NCBI GenBank assembly: GCA_012103075.1 | Contig: JAAVLQ010000001.1 | Span: 2,518,001-2,582,000, forward strand | Origin: Brucella cytisi | GTDB lineage: Bacteria > Pseudomonadota > Alphaproteobacteria > Rhizobiales > Rhizobiaceae | Direction of reading: 5' to 3' | Length of the DNA: 64,000 nucleotides | Shown here: positions 29,181-39,040 of the stretch, piece by piece | How the letters are laid out: every line of letters begins with the position of its first letter | Numbering within the stretch: the stretch's first letter is position 1 | Notes under the pieces: model-generated | What the model was told of the DNA's origin: nothing | Seen by the model: only the letters and a program-made list of their open reading frames with translations | The model's database searches: none | Translations under genes and position numbers: made by a program

Positions 29181-30579
29181 ATGAGCGACAACATCACCGA
29201 TCTCGAACCCACGGCAGAGCGTCCCAATGTGCGTAAGGTTTTCGTAAAAACCTATGGCTGCCAGATGAACGTCTACGATAGCCAGCGCATGGCCGACAGC
29301 CTTGCAGCGGAAGGCTATGTTGCGACCGATACGCCGGACGATGCCGATCTGGTTCTGCTCAATACGTGCCACATTCGCGAAAAAGCGTCGGAAAAGCTCT
29401 ATTCCGCGCTTGGCCGTCTGCGCAAGATGAAGGATGCGCGTGAAGCGAATGGCAAGGAACTGACCATCGGTGTTGCGGGCTGCGTGGCGCAGGCCGAAGG
29501 GCAGGAAATCCTGCGCCGGGCGCCGAATGTCGATCTCGTCATCGGTCCGCAGACCTATCATCGCCTGCCCAATGCGCTTGCGCGGGTCCGCAGCGGCGAA
29601 AAGGTGGTTGAGACCGAATACGCTCTCGAAGATAAATTCGAACACCTGCCGTCGCCCAAGCGCGAGGAAACCCGCAAGCGCGGTGTTTCTGCCTTCCTCA
29701 CTGTGCAGGAAGGCTGCGACAAGTTCTGTACCTTCTGCGTGGTTCCCTATACACGCGGCTCGGAAGTTTCGCGCAGCGTGAAGCAGATCGTGACAGAGGC
29801 CGAGCGCCTTGCCGACAGCGGCGTGCGTGAACTCACTTTGCTTGGCCAGAACGTCAATGCCCGGCACGGCGCTGGTGACGATGGTCGCAAATGGGGCTTG
29901 GGCGAACTCCTGTTTCGCCTCGGCGCGCATTCCGGGCATTGCCCGGCTTCGTTATACGACCAGCCATCCGCGCGACATGGACGACAGCCTGATTGCCGCC
30001 CACCGTGATCTGCGCCAGCTGATGCCCTATCTGCATCTGCCGGTACAATCCGGTTCTGACCGCATTCTCAAGGCGATGAACCGTCGTCACAAAGCGGATG
30101 AATATGTGCGTCTGATCGAACGCATCCGCGAAGTGAGGCCGGATCTGGCGCTGTCGGGTGATTTTATCGTCGGCTTCCCCGGTGAAACCGATCAGGACTT
30201 CGAAGACACGATGCGGCTGGTGCGCGCAGTCAATTACGCGCAGGCCTATTCGTTCAAATATTCGCCTCGCCCCGGCACGCCGGGTGCCGATCTCGACGAT
30301 CACGTAGAGGAAGCGGTCAAGGATGAGCGTCTTCAGCGCCTTCAGGCTCTCCTGTCCGAACAGCAATATGCATTTCAGGATTCCATGATCGGTCGCGAGA
30401 TGGATGTGCTGCTTGAAAAGCCGGGTCGTGTCGCAGGCCAGATGGTGGGCCGTTCGCCATGGCTCCTGCCTGTCATCATCGATGACAGCAATGACCGGGT
30501 CGGCGACATCATTCATGTGAAAATCACATCCACAGGGACCAATAGCCTTATTGCGCAAAAAACTGGCCTGAAGGCATGA
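29181..30579 (+). CDS. miaB: tRNA-2-methylthio-N6-isopentenyladenosine37 synthase MiaB (one apparent frameshift)
   Basis: A radical-SAM methylthiotransferase acting on i6A37 of tRNA. The N-terminal UPF0004 domain has [15 protein letters not shown] and [10 protein letters not shown] with cluster Cys. The radical-SAM motif is [31 protein letters not shown] and the C-terminal TRAM domain follow. One extra G near 29922 changes frame between LLFRL and [11 protein letters not shown]. The corrected length is 465. Confidence 0.94.
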
Positions 30580-30649
30580 TGATGTCGAGGCAGAAAATTT
30601 CGGCGTATTGAGTCGCTTGCCGGTAATCCTGTCGAGACTTCGATTGCAA

Positions 30650-30716
30650 TGCGTGAACGGTTTGCGTTCACGCATAATCTGGTCTGAAAAGTCGCAACTT
30701 TTCAGGATTGTGCTTT
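30650..30716. repeat. Palindromes including a GCATAATC-family unit ahead of phoH
   Basis: A 10-bp-arm palindrome TGCGTGAACG/CGTTCACGCA (30650-30674) runs into a second with arms CTGAAAAGT/ACTTTTCAG inside GCATAATC ... GGATTGTGCT (30672-30716). The second resembles 4085-4131. It ends right at the phoH ribosome binding site. Confidence 0.6.
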
Positions 30717-30728
30717 AAGGAGATACGG

Positions 30729-31787
30729 TTGAGCGCTACGGAAAAGCTGAAGTCTGCCAAGCCAACCAATCAAACGCAAAAAGCCCGACGACCGGGGCCT
30801 CGGATATGGCCCACATCGTGCTCACTTTCGACAATAACCGTCTTGCCATCGCGCTTTACGGTCAGTTCGATGAGAATCTGGCCCGTATCGAACAGAAGCT
30901 TGGCGTGGATGTCCGCTCCAAGGGAAACCAGCTTTCGATCCGGGGAGCCGACCGCAACCGAGCAGGCGCGGCGTGCACTCGATCATCTTTATGAATCGCT
31001 GCAGAAAGGTCATGAGCTGACGACGTCGGATGTCGACGGCGCCTTGCGCATGGCAATCGCTGCGGACGACCAGCTGACGCTGCCGACCATGGAAAACAAG
31101 GGCAAGCTCTCTGCTGCCCAGATTTCCACGCGCAAAAAGACCATCTTTGCCCGCACGCCGACGCAGGATGCCTATATGCGTGCGCTCGACCGGTCGGAGC
31201 TGGTGTTCGGCGTCGGCCCCGCAGGTACCGGCAAGACCTATCTTGCCGTCGCCCATGCGGCGATGCTGCTGGAACGCGGTCTGGTGGAGCGCATCATCCT
31301 GTCACGTCCGGCTGTCGAGGCCGGCGAACGACTGGGCTTCCTGCCGGGCGATATGAAGGAAAAGGTCGATCCCTATTTGCGCCCGCTTTACGATGCGCTT
31401 TACGACATGATGCCTGCCGAAAAGGTTGAGCGTGCCATTACGGCAGGTGTGATCGAAATCGCGCCGCTGGCCTTCATGCGCGGGCGCACGCTGGCACATT
31501 CTGCGGTCATTCTCGATGAAGCGCAGAACACGACGTCCATGCAGATGAAGATGTTCCTGACTCGCTTGGGCGAGGGGTCGCGCATGATGGTCAATGGTGA
31601 TCCGAGTCAGATCGATCTTCCGCCGGGCCAGAAATCAGGTCTCGTTGAAGCGCTTCGCGTGCTGGACGATGTCGAAGGCGTCATCAAGGTGCGCTTTACG
31701 GAGAAAGACGTTGTTCGTCATCCGCTGGTGGCGGCAATCGTCGGAGCTTACGACCGCGACGGCAAACAGCACGCGCGTTCGGAATGA
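30729..31787 (+). CDS. phoH: PhoH-like ATPase (YbeZ family; two cancelling indels)
   Basis: A cytoplasmic ATPase adjacent to ybeY, as in most bacteria, and thought to act with YbeY in rRNA handling. Walker A GVGPAGTGKTYLA, Walker B SAVILDEAQNTT and IILSRPAVEAGERLGFLPGD are typical. A G lost at GGGG 30794-30797 and a shift at GGGG 30942-30945 put about 50 residues out of frame and then restore it. The start is taken as TTG 30729 because TAAGGAG ends 6 bases ahead; ATG 30806 would remove about 25 residues. Length about 352. Confidence 0.9.
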   Translation: MSATEKLKSAKPTNQTQKARRPGPRIWPTSCSLSTITVLPSRFTVSSMRIWPVSNRSLAWMSAPRETSFRSGEPTATEQARRALDHLYESLQKGHELTTSDVDGALRMAIAADDQLTLPTMENKGKLSAAQISTRKKTIFARTPTQDAYMRALDRSELVFGVGPAGTGKTYLAVAHAAMLLERGLVERIILSRPAVEAGERLGFLPGDMKEKVDPYLRPLYDALYDMMPAEKVERAITAGVIEIAPLAFMRGRTLAHSAVILDEAQNTTSMQMKMFLTRLGEGSRMMVNGDPSQIDLPPGQKSGLVEALRVLDDVEGVIKVRFTEKDVVRHPLVAAIVGAYDRDGKQHARSE

Positions 31788-31821
31788 TCTTGCAATTGCC
31801 TATTGGAATCACGATTTAAGA

Positions 31822-31883
31822 AAAGCTGTCTGCCTTTTCGAGCGTGTCCCCAAAAGTGGGAACCGCTCTTGGCAGACAGCTTT
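31822..31883. repeat. Perfect inverted repeat enclosing REP-like repeat copy 4
   Basis: Arms AAAGCTGTCTGCC (31822-31834) and GGCAGACAGCTTT (31871-31883) match over 13 bp. The loop holds a repeat copy, GCGTGTCCC then CAAAAGTGGGAACCGCTCTT. A T-rich stretch follows, so the outer hairpin could act as a terminator after phoH. Confidence 0.7.
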
Positions 31884-31937
31884 CTTTGTAACTGAAAGGA
31901 TGATGCGGCTAGCCAGCACGGAGAGCCGCCGCAGAAC

Positions 31938-32425
31938 GTGTCAAATAACGCGATCCATATCGATATCATGGTTGAAGCTGGCAACTGGCCGGATGAAACC
32001 GTCCTTGAAGGGCTCGTCAGAAAGTCGGTCGAGGCCGCCCGGGCCAATCTTGGCCTGAAAAGCGCGGCAAGTGAGCTCAGTGTTGTCTTCACCGACGATG
32101 CCTCGATCCAGAGCCTGAATGCGGAATGGCGCGGCAAGGACAAGCCGACCAATGTGCTGTCGTTTCCGGCGTTTCCGGTCAAGACCGGGGCGCAGCCGGG
32201 CCCGATGCTGGGCGACATCATCATCGCGCGCGAAACTGTCGAGCGTGAGGCCCGTGAAGAGGGCAAGCCGCTCGAAAACCATCTCGCTCACCTCGTCGTG
32301 CATGGCTTTTGCACCTTTTGGGTTACGATCACGAAACCGATGCGGAAGCGGAGGTTATGGAGGGGCGCGAGCGTGAAATCCTTCATGCTCTTGCCATCCC
32401 CGACCCTTATGCTGTATCCGAATAA
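31938..32425 (+). CDS. ybeY: Endoribonuclease YbeY (one apparent frameshift)
   Basis: A zinc-dependent RNase for 16S rRNA 3'-end maturation and 70S quality control. [10 protein letters not shown] and [15 protein letters not shown] are typical. The metal motif H-G-x-L-H-L-x-G-Y-D-H is interrupted because one T is missing from TTTT 32308-32311; correcting it yields [20 protein letters not shown]. The corrected end is TAA at 32423-32425, 162 residues. The start is GTG 31938 with a weak ribosome site. Confidence 0.9.
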
Positions 32426-32445
32426 GACCTTAACAACGATTGACC

Positions 32446-33567
32446 ATGGCTGATCAAACATCGCACCCCCGTCCGCTGGCGAAAATCGCAGCGAGACTCA
32501 AGACGCCGAAGGGCAAAGTACGCAACGGCCCGTAGTGGCCGAGAAGCGTTCCCTCTTGTCTAATATTTTCCCATTCATGCGCTCGCGCCAATCATCTTCC
32601 CTGCGCGAAGATCTGGCCGATGCCCTTTCCAGCACGGCAAGCGAACAGGATTCAGCATTCTCGCCTGAAGAAAAGGCGATGCTGCATAACATCCTTCGCC
32701 TGCGCGAGATTCGCGTCGAAGACGTGATGATCCCGCGCGCCGATGTCGAGGCAGTGGAAATTTCCACACCGCTCTGGGAAGTGCTGGAGCTTTTCGAAAA
32801 ATCCGGCCATTCGCGTATGCCGGTCTATGCCGAGACGCTGGACGATCCGCGCGGCATGATCCATATCCGTGATGTTCTCAATTACATTACCAAGCAGGCC
32901 CGCCAGAAGACCACGCGCCGTAGCAGCGCGCGCAGCAAGGCGACGGCCGAAGACAAGGCCGCCAAATTCGACATGGGCCGGATCGATCTCACCAAGACGA
33001 TCGGTGAACTCAATCTAATGCGCAAGGTTCTGTTTGTGCCGCCATCCATGATGGCAAGCGGATTGATGGCGCGCATGCAGGCGACCCATATCCAGATGGC
33101 GCTGGTCATTGATGAATATGGTGGTACCGACGGTCTGGTTTCACTGGAAGACATTGTCGAAATGGTTGTCGGTGATATCGAAGACGAGCATGACGACGAA
33201 GAAATCATGATCGCCGAAGAAGCCGATGGCGTGTTCGTTGTCGATGCGCGCGCCGATCTGGAAGAGCTCGCCGCGAAAATCGGCCCATCCTTCGAAGTCG
33301 GCGAACATGGCGAGGATGTCGACACAGTCGGCGGCCTCATCTTTTCGGTCCCTGGGGCGTATTCCGGTTCGCGGTGAAGTGGTGCAGGCTATTCCGGGCT
33401 ATGAATTCCATGTGTTGGAAGTCGATCCGCGCCGGGTGAAGAAAGTGCGTATTGTGCCGCTTTCCGCGGCTGATCGCCGTCGCCAGCAGCGTGCTGTCGT
33501 ATCCGCCAAGCCGGGTGACCAGCCTATAGAGGCTGAAACCATAACCGACGCTCCCAAAGAGGCCTGA
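32446..33567 (+). CDS. corC: CorC/HlyC-type CBS-domain protein (two indels)
   Basis: A hemolysin-like protein with two CBS domains ([16 protein letters not shown] ... [12 protein letters not shown] and [20 protein letters not shown]) and a C-terminal CorC_HlyC domain, linked in enterics to Mg/Co efflux control. It has no DUF21 membrane domain, like E. coli YbeX, and lies between ybeY and lnt as there. A C is missing at C5 32466-32470, which hides the true N-terminus MADQTSHP, and one C is extra at 33350-33352. The corrected length is 373. The stop overlaps the lnt start (TGATG). Confidence 0.88.
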
Positions 33568-35164
33568 TGATCGAAAGGCTGGCGGGGAAAATCATTCTTT
33601 CGAGCGGCTGGCGTCGAGCGTTGGCCGCTTTCCTGAGCGGTGCCTTCGCCACGCTGACCCAGCCACCCTTCGATGGTTTTGTGGCGGGTTTCGTTTCTTT
33701 CCCCATTTTGGTCTGGTTGATTGACGGGGCCATTGCGAAAGCGAATGCCGGACCGGTTCGCCGTCTGTTGCCAACGGCCATGGTTGGCTGGTGGTTCGGG
33801 TTTGGCTATTTCGTTTCCGGACTGTGGTGGATCGGCACGGCGCTGCTGGTTGATGCGGACCAGTTTGCACGGGCCTTGCCGCTGGCGGTTCTAGGCCTGC
33901 CTGCATTTCTGGCTCTATTCTATGCGTTTGCAGCCATGGTTGCGCGCATCTTCTGGTCGGACGGCTTGGGGCGTATCTTCGCGCTAGCGTTTGGTTTTGC
34001 GCTGGCGGAATGGCTGCGTCTTTTCCTGTTCACCGGTTTTCCGTGGAATGCGATCGGCTATGCCATCATGCCGACGCCGCTGCTGATGCAATCGGTTGCC
34101 GTGCTCGGTCTGATCGGGATGAGCGCATTGGCCGTCTTTTGTCTTTGCCGCACCGGCTCTGCTGATTGGTGGGCGGTTTGCCAAGACAGGCATTGTTCTC
34201 GCCCTGTTGCTGGTAGCAGTGCATGTCGGGTTCGGTGCCCGGACGCTTTCAAAAGCGCCGGCAATCGGTGAAGAAAAAGGAACGCTCGCGGTTCGCATCG
34301 TACAGCCGTCTATCGCCCGGGCCATGAAGTGGGATAATGCGGAGCGCCGGTCTATCTTCGACAAGCTGGTGTCGCTGACGGGCGAAGTGCCAGCGGAAGG
34401 CAAGCCGAAACCCGATGTGGTCATTTGGCCGGAAACGGCTGTTCCCTATATTCTCACCTCGACGCCCGAGGCTCTGTCCCGCATCGGCGAGGTTCTACAG
34501 GACGGGCAGATGCTGCTCACCGGTGCCGTTCGTGAAGAGAAGGCATCAGGGGCGGTGAACCGCGCTATTATAATTCAATTTATACGATTGATGATCGTGG
34601 AGTGATTGTTGATGCCGCCGATAAGGTGCACCTCGTCCCCTTTGGCGAATATCTGCCTTATGAGAGTTTTTTGCGCAGGCTTGGACTTCAGGAAGTGGTG
34701 GAAATGCCGGGCGGGTTTACCGCCGGTGCGTCGCGTCGGGCGCTGAACGTCAAAGACGGCCAGACCTTTCTGCCGCTGATCTGTTACGAAGCCATTTTTC
34801 CGGATGAGCTTGGATATACGGGCCAAAGAGCCAGCGCCGTCATCAATGTAACAAACGACGCATGGTATGGCGATACGCCGGGTCCGTACCAGCATTTTCG
34901 CCGGGCACAGGTTCGCGCGGTGGAACAAGGGCTCCCCTCATTCGTGCAGCTAACAATGGTCTTTCAGCTGTCGTTGATGCTTATGGTCGAATCACCGACG
35001 GACTTGCACATGACGCCGTCGGGGTCGTTGACGCTTACCTACCGTCATCTCGTGCACCATTTTGGGGCACGCCACATGGCTCACGACAATCTCTGGTAGC
35101 GCTGTTAACCTTACTCGTGTTGAGCATGGCTTTCCGACTGCCAATCGGCAGGCGTTTTCATTGA
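33567..35164 (+). CDS. lnt: Apolipoprotein N-acyltransferase Lnt (three apparent frameshifts)
   Basis: An inner-membrane enzyme adding the third acyl chain to lipoproteins. Multiple N-terminal membrane helices precede the periplasmic nitrilase domain with the catalytic triad: Glu in [12 protein letters not shown], Lys in [15 protein letters not shown] and Cys in [14 protein letters not shown]. Breaks lie at T4 34137-34140 (one extra), G4 34549-34552 (one missing) and C4 34934-34937 (one missing). The corrected length is about 532. The lipoproteins in this window (cell wall hydrolase, small lipoprotein, TadD-like) would be among its substrates. Confidence 0.92.
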
Positions 35165-35281
35165 CAGACTAATATTGTTACGATGTTATGGCGCGGCGGC
35201 GACGGTTTTGCGGAAAATCGTCAGACTACCTCCCAAAACTTATTGTTATCGCTGTTCGGATGAACAGAGCATGAATGGAAG

Positions 35282-35298
35282 CTCGCAGCTGCGAGGAG
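35282..35298 (+). promoter_or_regulatory. Perfect palindrome overlapping the ribosome site of the XRE gene
   Basis: CTCGCAGCTGCGAG (35282-35295) is a perfect 14-bp dyad that shares its last bases with GAGGAG, the ribosome binding site of the regulator at 35309. It could be an autoregulatory operator or an mRNA hairpin. Confidence 0.5.
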
Positions 35299-35308
35299 TG
35301 ACAGTTGT

Positions 35309-35717
35309 ATGATTGAGAATAAAAAGAAGCCCAACCCAATTGACGTGCATGTCGGCAGCCGCATCCGTCTTCGTCGTAACATGCTGGGCCTCAGTCAGGA
35401 AAAGCTTGGCGAAAGCCTTGGAATTACGTTTCAGCAGATCCAGAAATACGAGAAAGGCACCAACCGCGTCGGTGCAAGCCGCCTTCAGGCAATCTCGGCA
35501 ATTCTCAATGTCCCGGTTTCCTTCTTTTTTTGAAGACGCACCGGGTTCCTCGAACCGGGCCGGTTTTGCAGAAGACAATGAAGCAACCTATGTGGTCGAT
35601 TTCCTGAATTCCAACGAAGGTGTTCAGCTGACCCGCGCCTTCACGAAAATTTCAGATCCGAAAGTGCGCCGCAAGATCATCGATCTCGTAAAGTCGCTCG
35701 CTGCGGACGCTGACTGA
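35309..35717 (+). CDS. XRE-family transcriptional regulator (one apparent frameshift)
   Basis: A Cro/CI-type helix-turn-helix near the N-terminus: RIRLRRNMLGLSQEKLGESL then TFQQIQKYEKGTNRVGASRL. A short C-terminal domain follows (LTRAFTKISDPKVRRKIIDL). One extra T in the T7 run 35525-35531 breaks the frame between SFFF and EDAPG. The corrected length is 135. Size, motif and position near metK fit the PraR/PhrR-type regulators of rhizobia, but that is a tentative match. Confidence 0.85.
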
Positions 35718-35744
35718 TTTCAGAATTCGAAAAGTGCAGTAAGC

Positions 35745-35774
35745 GCGGGACATAGACATGTCCCGCCGGTTTTT
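35745..35774 (+). terminator. Rho-independent terminator of the XRE gene
   Basis: A stem GCGGGACAT/ATGTCCCGC with a 4-base loop, then CGGTTTTTG, 27 bases after the stop codon. Confidence 0.88.
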
Positions 35775-35895
35775 GCGATTTACAGTGCCTGAACAGGCAG
35801 AAAATGCCATCCGGAATGAATTTTCCTGCTGATGCGCTGTCGCAACAAGAATATGCATTGACGGTTTAATCCCAACTTCGCTAACACATTACCGT

Positions 35896-35957
35896 GCCCG
35901 GAACGCTGAAAGCCTGTTCCGGGCGCTACTGTGTTTCCATGGCGGAGATATTCTCCG
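35896..35957 (+). promoter_or_regulatory. Structured leader upstream of metK
   Basis: A perfect 9-bp hairpin GCCCGGAAC/GTTCCGGGC with an 11-base loop (35896-35924) is followed by a small hairpin CGGAGA/TCTCCG (35943-35957), shortly before the ribosome site GAGGGG. No known SAM riboswitch consensus was recognised. Confidence 0.5.
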
Positions 35958-35981
35958 TTGGATTTTCAAGAGGGGTTACCC

Positions 35982-37241
35982 GTGTCGCGCAGTTCTTATC
36001 TCTTCACTAGCGAATCTGTGTCCGAAGGACATCCGGACAAGGTTTGCGACCGCATCTCCGATGAAATCGTGGACATGATCTATAAGGAAGCGCGTCGCAC
36101 CGGCGTTGATCCCCCGGTCTGTCCGTGTTGCCTGCGAAACGCTTGCCACCACCAATCGTGTGGTCATTGCCGGCGAAGTGCGCGTGCCGGATACGTTCCT
36201 GAAGAAGAATAAGGACGGCACTGTCGCCCATGATGCTGCAGGGCATCCGCTGATCAATCCTTCGCGTTTCCGCTCGGCAGCCCGCAAGGCAATCCGGGAA
36301 ATCGGTTACGAGCAGAACGGTTTCAACTGGAAGTCGGTGAAGATCGACGTGCTTCTGCATCCGCAGTCCGCCGATATCGCGCAAGGCGTGGACAACGCCG
36401 CCGATCGTCAGGGCGAAGAAGGTGCAGGCGATCAGGGCATCATGTTCGGTTATGCTTGCCGCGAAACCCCCGACCTCATGCCGGCCCCGATCTATTATTC
36501 GCACAAGATTCTCGAAAAGCTCTCCGAAGCTCGTCACAAGGGTGAAGGCGACGCAGGCAAACTCGGCCCCGACGCCAAGAGCGGTCACAGTGCGATATGA
36601 GAACGGCAAGGCCGCTGAGGTCACGCAGATCGTTCTGTCCACGCAGCATCTGGATGCAAGCTGGGATTCGAAAAGGTTCGTTCGGTTGTCGAACCCTATA
36701 TCCGTGATGCGCTCGGCGAGCTTCCGATCGCAGCCACTTGCAACTGGTACATCAATCCGACCGGCAAGTTCGTCATCGGCGGACCGGACGGCGATGCTGG
36801 TCTGACTGGCCGCAAGATCATCGTGGATACCTATGGCGGCGCCGCTCCGCATGGCGGCGGCGCATTTTCGGGCAAGGATACGACCAAGGTGGATCGCTCC
36901 GCCGCTTATGCCGCGCGCTATCTCGCCAAGAACGTCGTTGCTGCCGGTCTTGCCGACCGCTGCACGATCCAGCTTTCCTATGCCATCGGTGTGGCACAGC
37001 CGCTTTCGGTCTATGTCGATCTGCATGGCACGGGCAAGGTAGCCGAATCTGCGGTTGAGGAAGCGCTTCGCGAGGTCATGGACCTGTCGCCGACCGGCAT
37101 CCGCAAGCATCTCGACCTCAACAAGCCGATCTATGCCAAGACCTCGTCTTACGGTCATTTCGGCCGCAAGCCGGGTCGTGACGGTTCTTTCTCCGGGAGA
37201 AGACGGACCTGACCAAGGCTCTGAAGGCCGCGGTGGCGTAA
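35982..37241 (+). CDS. metK: S-adenosylmethionine synthase MetK (four apparent frameshifts)
   Basis: Makes SAM from methionine and ATP. The N-terminus [20 protein letters not shown] with the ATP-site His, [19 protein letters not shown], and the phosphate-binding [20 protein letters not shown] are diagnostic. Breaks lie at C5 36111-36115 (one extra), near 36583 (two missing), at A4 36671-36674 (one missing) and near 37195 (one missing). The corrected length is 420. The start is GTG with GAGGGG 6 bases ahead. Four hits in an essential gene are the best single argument that the indels are not real. Confidence 0.94.
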
Positions 37242-37337
37242 CTTTCTTGGCGGAAAGTTGCATCGCAAGCCGCTTGGCGTTATGTGTCCCGACGATTTTC
37301 GAGGAGCGCGGTCTTGGATCGCGCTCTTCTGCTATTG

Positions 37338-37402
37338 GAGCGCATCCCGAAAAGTGTGAAACGGTTTTCGCGCTAGATGCGCGTCAAAACGAATAAATAG
37401 AA
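37338..37402. repeat. REP-like repeat copy 5
   Basis: GAGCGCATCCCG, then AAAAGTGTGAAACGGTTTTC, ATGCGCG and the tail CAAAACGAATAAATAG, between metK and trmB. It is closest to copy 8 at 61035. Confidence 0.75.
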
Positions 37403-37429
37403 CACCGATATGATGCCGACGGATAAAAT

Positions 37430-38130
37430 ATGACCGAAGAATCTCATCCTCTGCGCGGTGCCGGAAATTTCTTCGGCCGTCGCCACGGCAAGCCTTTGCG
37501 AAGCCACCAGAAGAACCTGTTCGAGGATCTTCTGCCGCGCCTCAAGATCAACGTCGAAAGCCCAGCGCCACAGGATCTGCGCACGCTCTTTGAAGCGAAG
37601 GTCGATGCAGTGCGTCTGGAAGTCGGTTTTGGCGGCGGTGAGCACCTGCACCATGAAACAGGCCGTTATCCGCAAACGGGTTTCATTGGCGTCGAGCCTT
37701 TCGTCAACGGCATGGCCAAGATGCTTGCGGCATTGGACGGGGAACCGCGGCCGAACCTGCGTCTCTACGACGAGGATGCGACGGCGGTTCTGGACTGGCT
37801 GCCCGATGCCTCCTTGTCGGGTATCGATCTCTTCTATCCCGATCCATGGCACAAGCGTCGCCACTGGAAGCGCCGTTTCGTCAGCGATGCCAATCTCGAC
37901 CGCTTCGCCCGTGTCCTGAAACCCGGCGCGAAATTCCGGTTTGCGTCCGACATTGAACATTATGTCAACTGGACTCTCCAGCATTGTCGCCGTCATCCTG
38001 CATTCGACTGGCAGGCAGAAGGCCCGTCCGACTGGAACGACGCCTATGAAGGCTGGCCGGCACGCGCTATGAGGCAAAGGCTTTTCGCGAAGGACGCCGT
38101 GCAGCCTATCTGACCTTCATCCGTCGTTGA
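37430..38130 (+). CDS. trmB: tRNA (guanine-N7-)-methyltransferase TrmB (one apparent frameshift)
   Basis: Forms m7G46 in t[13 protein letters not shown] at the N-terminus, motif [17 protein letters not shown], the acidic [15 protein letters not shown] and the signature [19 protein letters not shown] are present. One G is missing near 38060; the corrected end reads [16 protein letters not shown] to TGA 38128-38130. The length is 233. A hairpin terminator follows. Confidence 0.93.
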
Positions 38131-38161
38131 AGCTACCAGCAGCGAACGGAATGAATCGAAC

Positions 38162-38195
38162 AGCAGAAGCGGTCTTGAAAAAATCCGCTTCCGCT
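38162..38195 (+). terminator. Hairpin after trmB
   Basis: Arms AGCAGAAGCGG and CCGCTTCCGCT (one mismatch) around a 12-base A-rich loop lie about 30 bases after the corrected trmB stop. Confidence 0.55.
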
Positions 38196-38230
38196 GGTAT
38201 ATAAGTCTCAAATTCTTGGTCGTTTGAACA

Positions 38231-38262
38231 AGAGTGGGTCCACCCGGTCCCGCTCTTTTTTG
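38231..38262 (+). terminator. Terminator or attenuator in the rimP-nusA-infB leader
   Basis: An 8-bp stem AGAGTGGG/CCCGCTCT with a T7 run lies 50 bases upstream of rimP. A second terminator so close behind the trmB hairpin suggests attenuation of the nusA operon, where NusA itself acts on terminators. Confidence 0.7.
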
Positions 38263-38314
38263 TTACTTACGGCTAACTTGAAGGGGCTTTCCGGCCTTTT
38301 GAAAGGTTTTTAGG

Positions 38315-38987
38315 TTGACGGAACAGGTTCAGGCAAACGAAGCAGAAACGCTCGCAGCAGGCGCGGATGAACGCATCATTCGCGAGACGGGTATTGATGC
38401 GAAAGTGGCTTCCATCATCGAGCCCGTCATCAATACGCTGGGCTTTCGGTTGGTACGCGTGCGCCTTTCGGGGCTCAATGGCCAGACCTTGCAGATCATG
38501 GCCGAACGTCCCGATGGCACGATGACGGTCGATGACTGCGAACTGGTCAGCCGTACGGTTGCCCCGGTTCTCGACGTGGAAGATCCCATCAGTGGAAAAT
38601 ACCATCTGGAGATTTCGTCTCCCGGTATCGACCGCCCGTTGGTTCGCAAGTCGGACTTTGCCGATTGGGCCGGTCACATCGCAAAGGTGGAAACCTCCGT
38701 CGTGCACGAAGGCCGCAAGAAATTCCGTGGTCGCATCGTCCGGGGATGCGGAATCGGTCGTGATCGAAAGCGACCAGATTTCCTACGGCAGCGAACCTGT
38801 CGTCCGCATTCCATTCGATCTGATTTCTGATGCACGCCTCGTGCTGACCGATGACCTGATCCGCGATGCGTTGCGCAAGGACAAGGCTCTGCGCGAAGGC
38901 CGCATTCCCGGTGACGACCTCGGTAGCGAAGAAGCGGGCGAGCAGTCCGATGAAACCGCATCGGGCGAAGCTGAAGATAAAGAATAA
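38315..38987 (+). CDS. rimP: Ribosome maturation factor RimP (one apparent frameshift)
   Basis: Needed for 30S assembly and always placed just before nus[41 protein letters not shown] and [20 protein letters not shown] are typical. One extra base near 38741 breaks the frame before [14 protein letters not shown]. An acidic C-terminal tail is usual in this order. The start is TTG 38315 with AAAGG about 9 bases ahead. The corrected length is about 223. Confidence 0.92.
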
Positions 38988-39040
38988 GTTTCTGGCGTCC
39001 GGCATCTAGAGGAGCCGGGTGCGACACCAAGGAGAGTCCA

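Noticed and set aside
35982..37241. Programmed frameshifting in metK
   Set aside because: Four breaks with no slippery heptamer or downstream pseudoknot in common; correction by one or two bases gives the standard protein.
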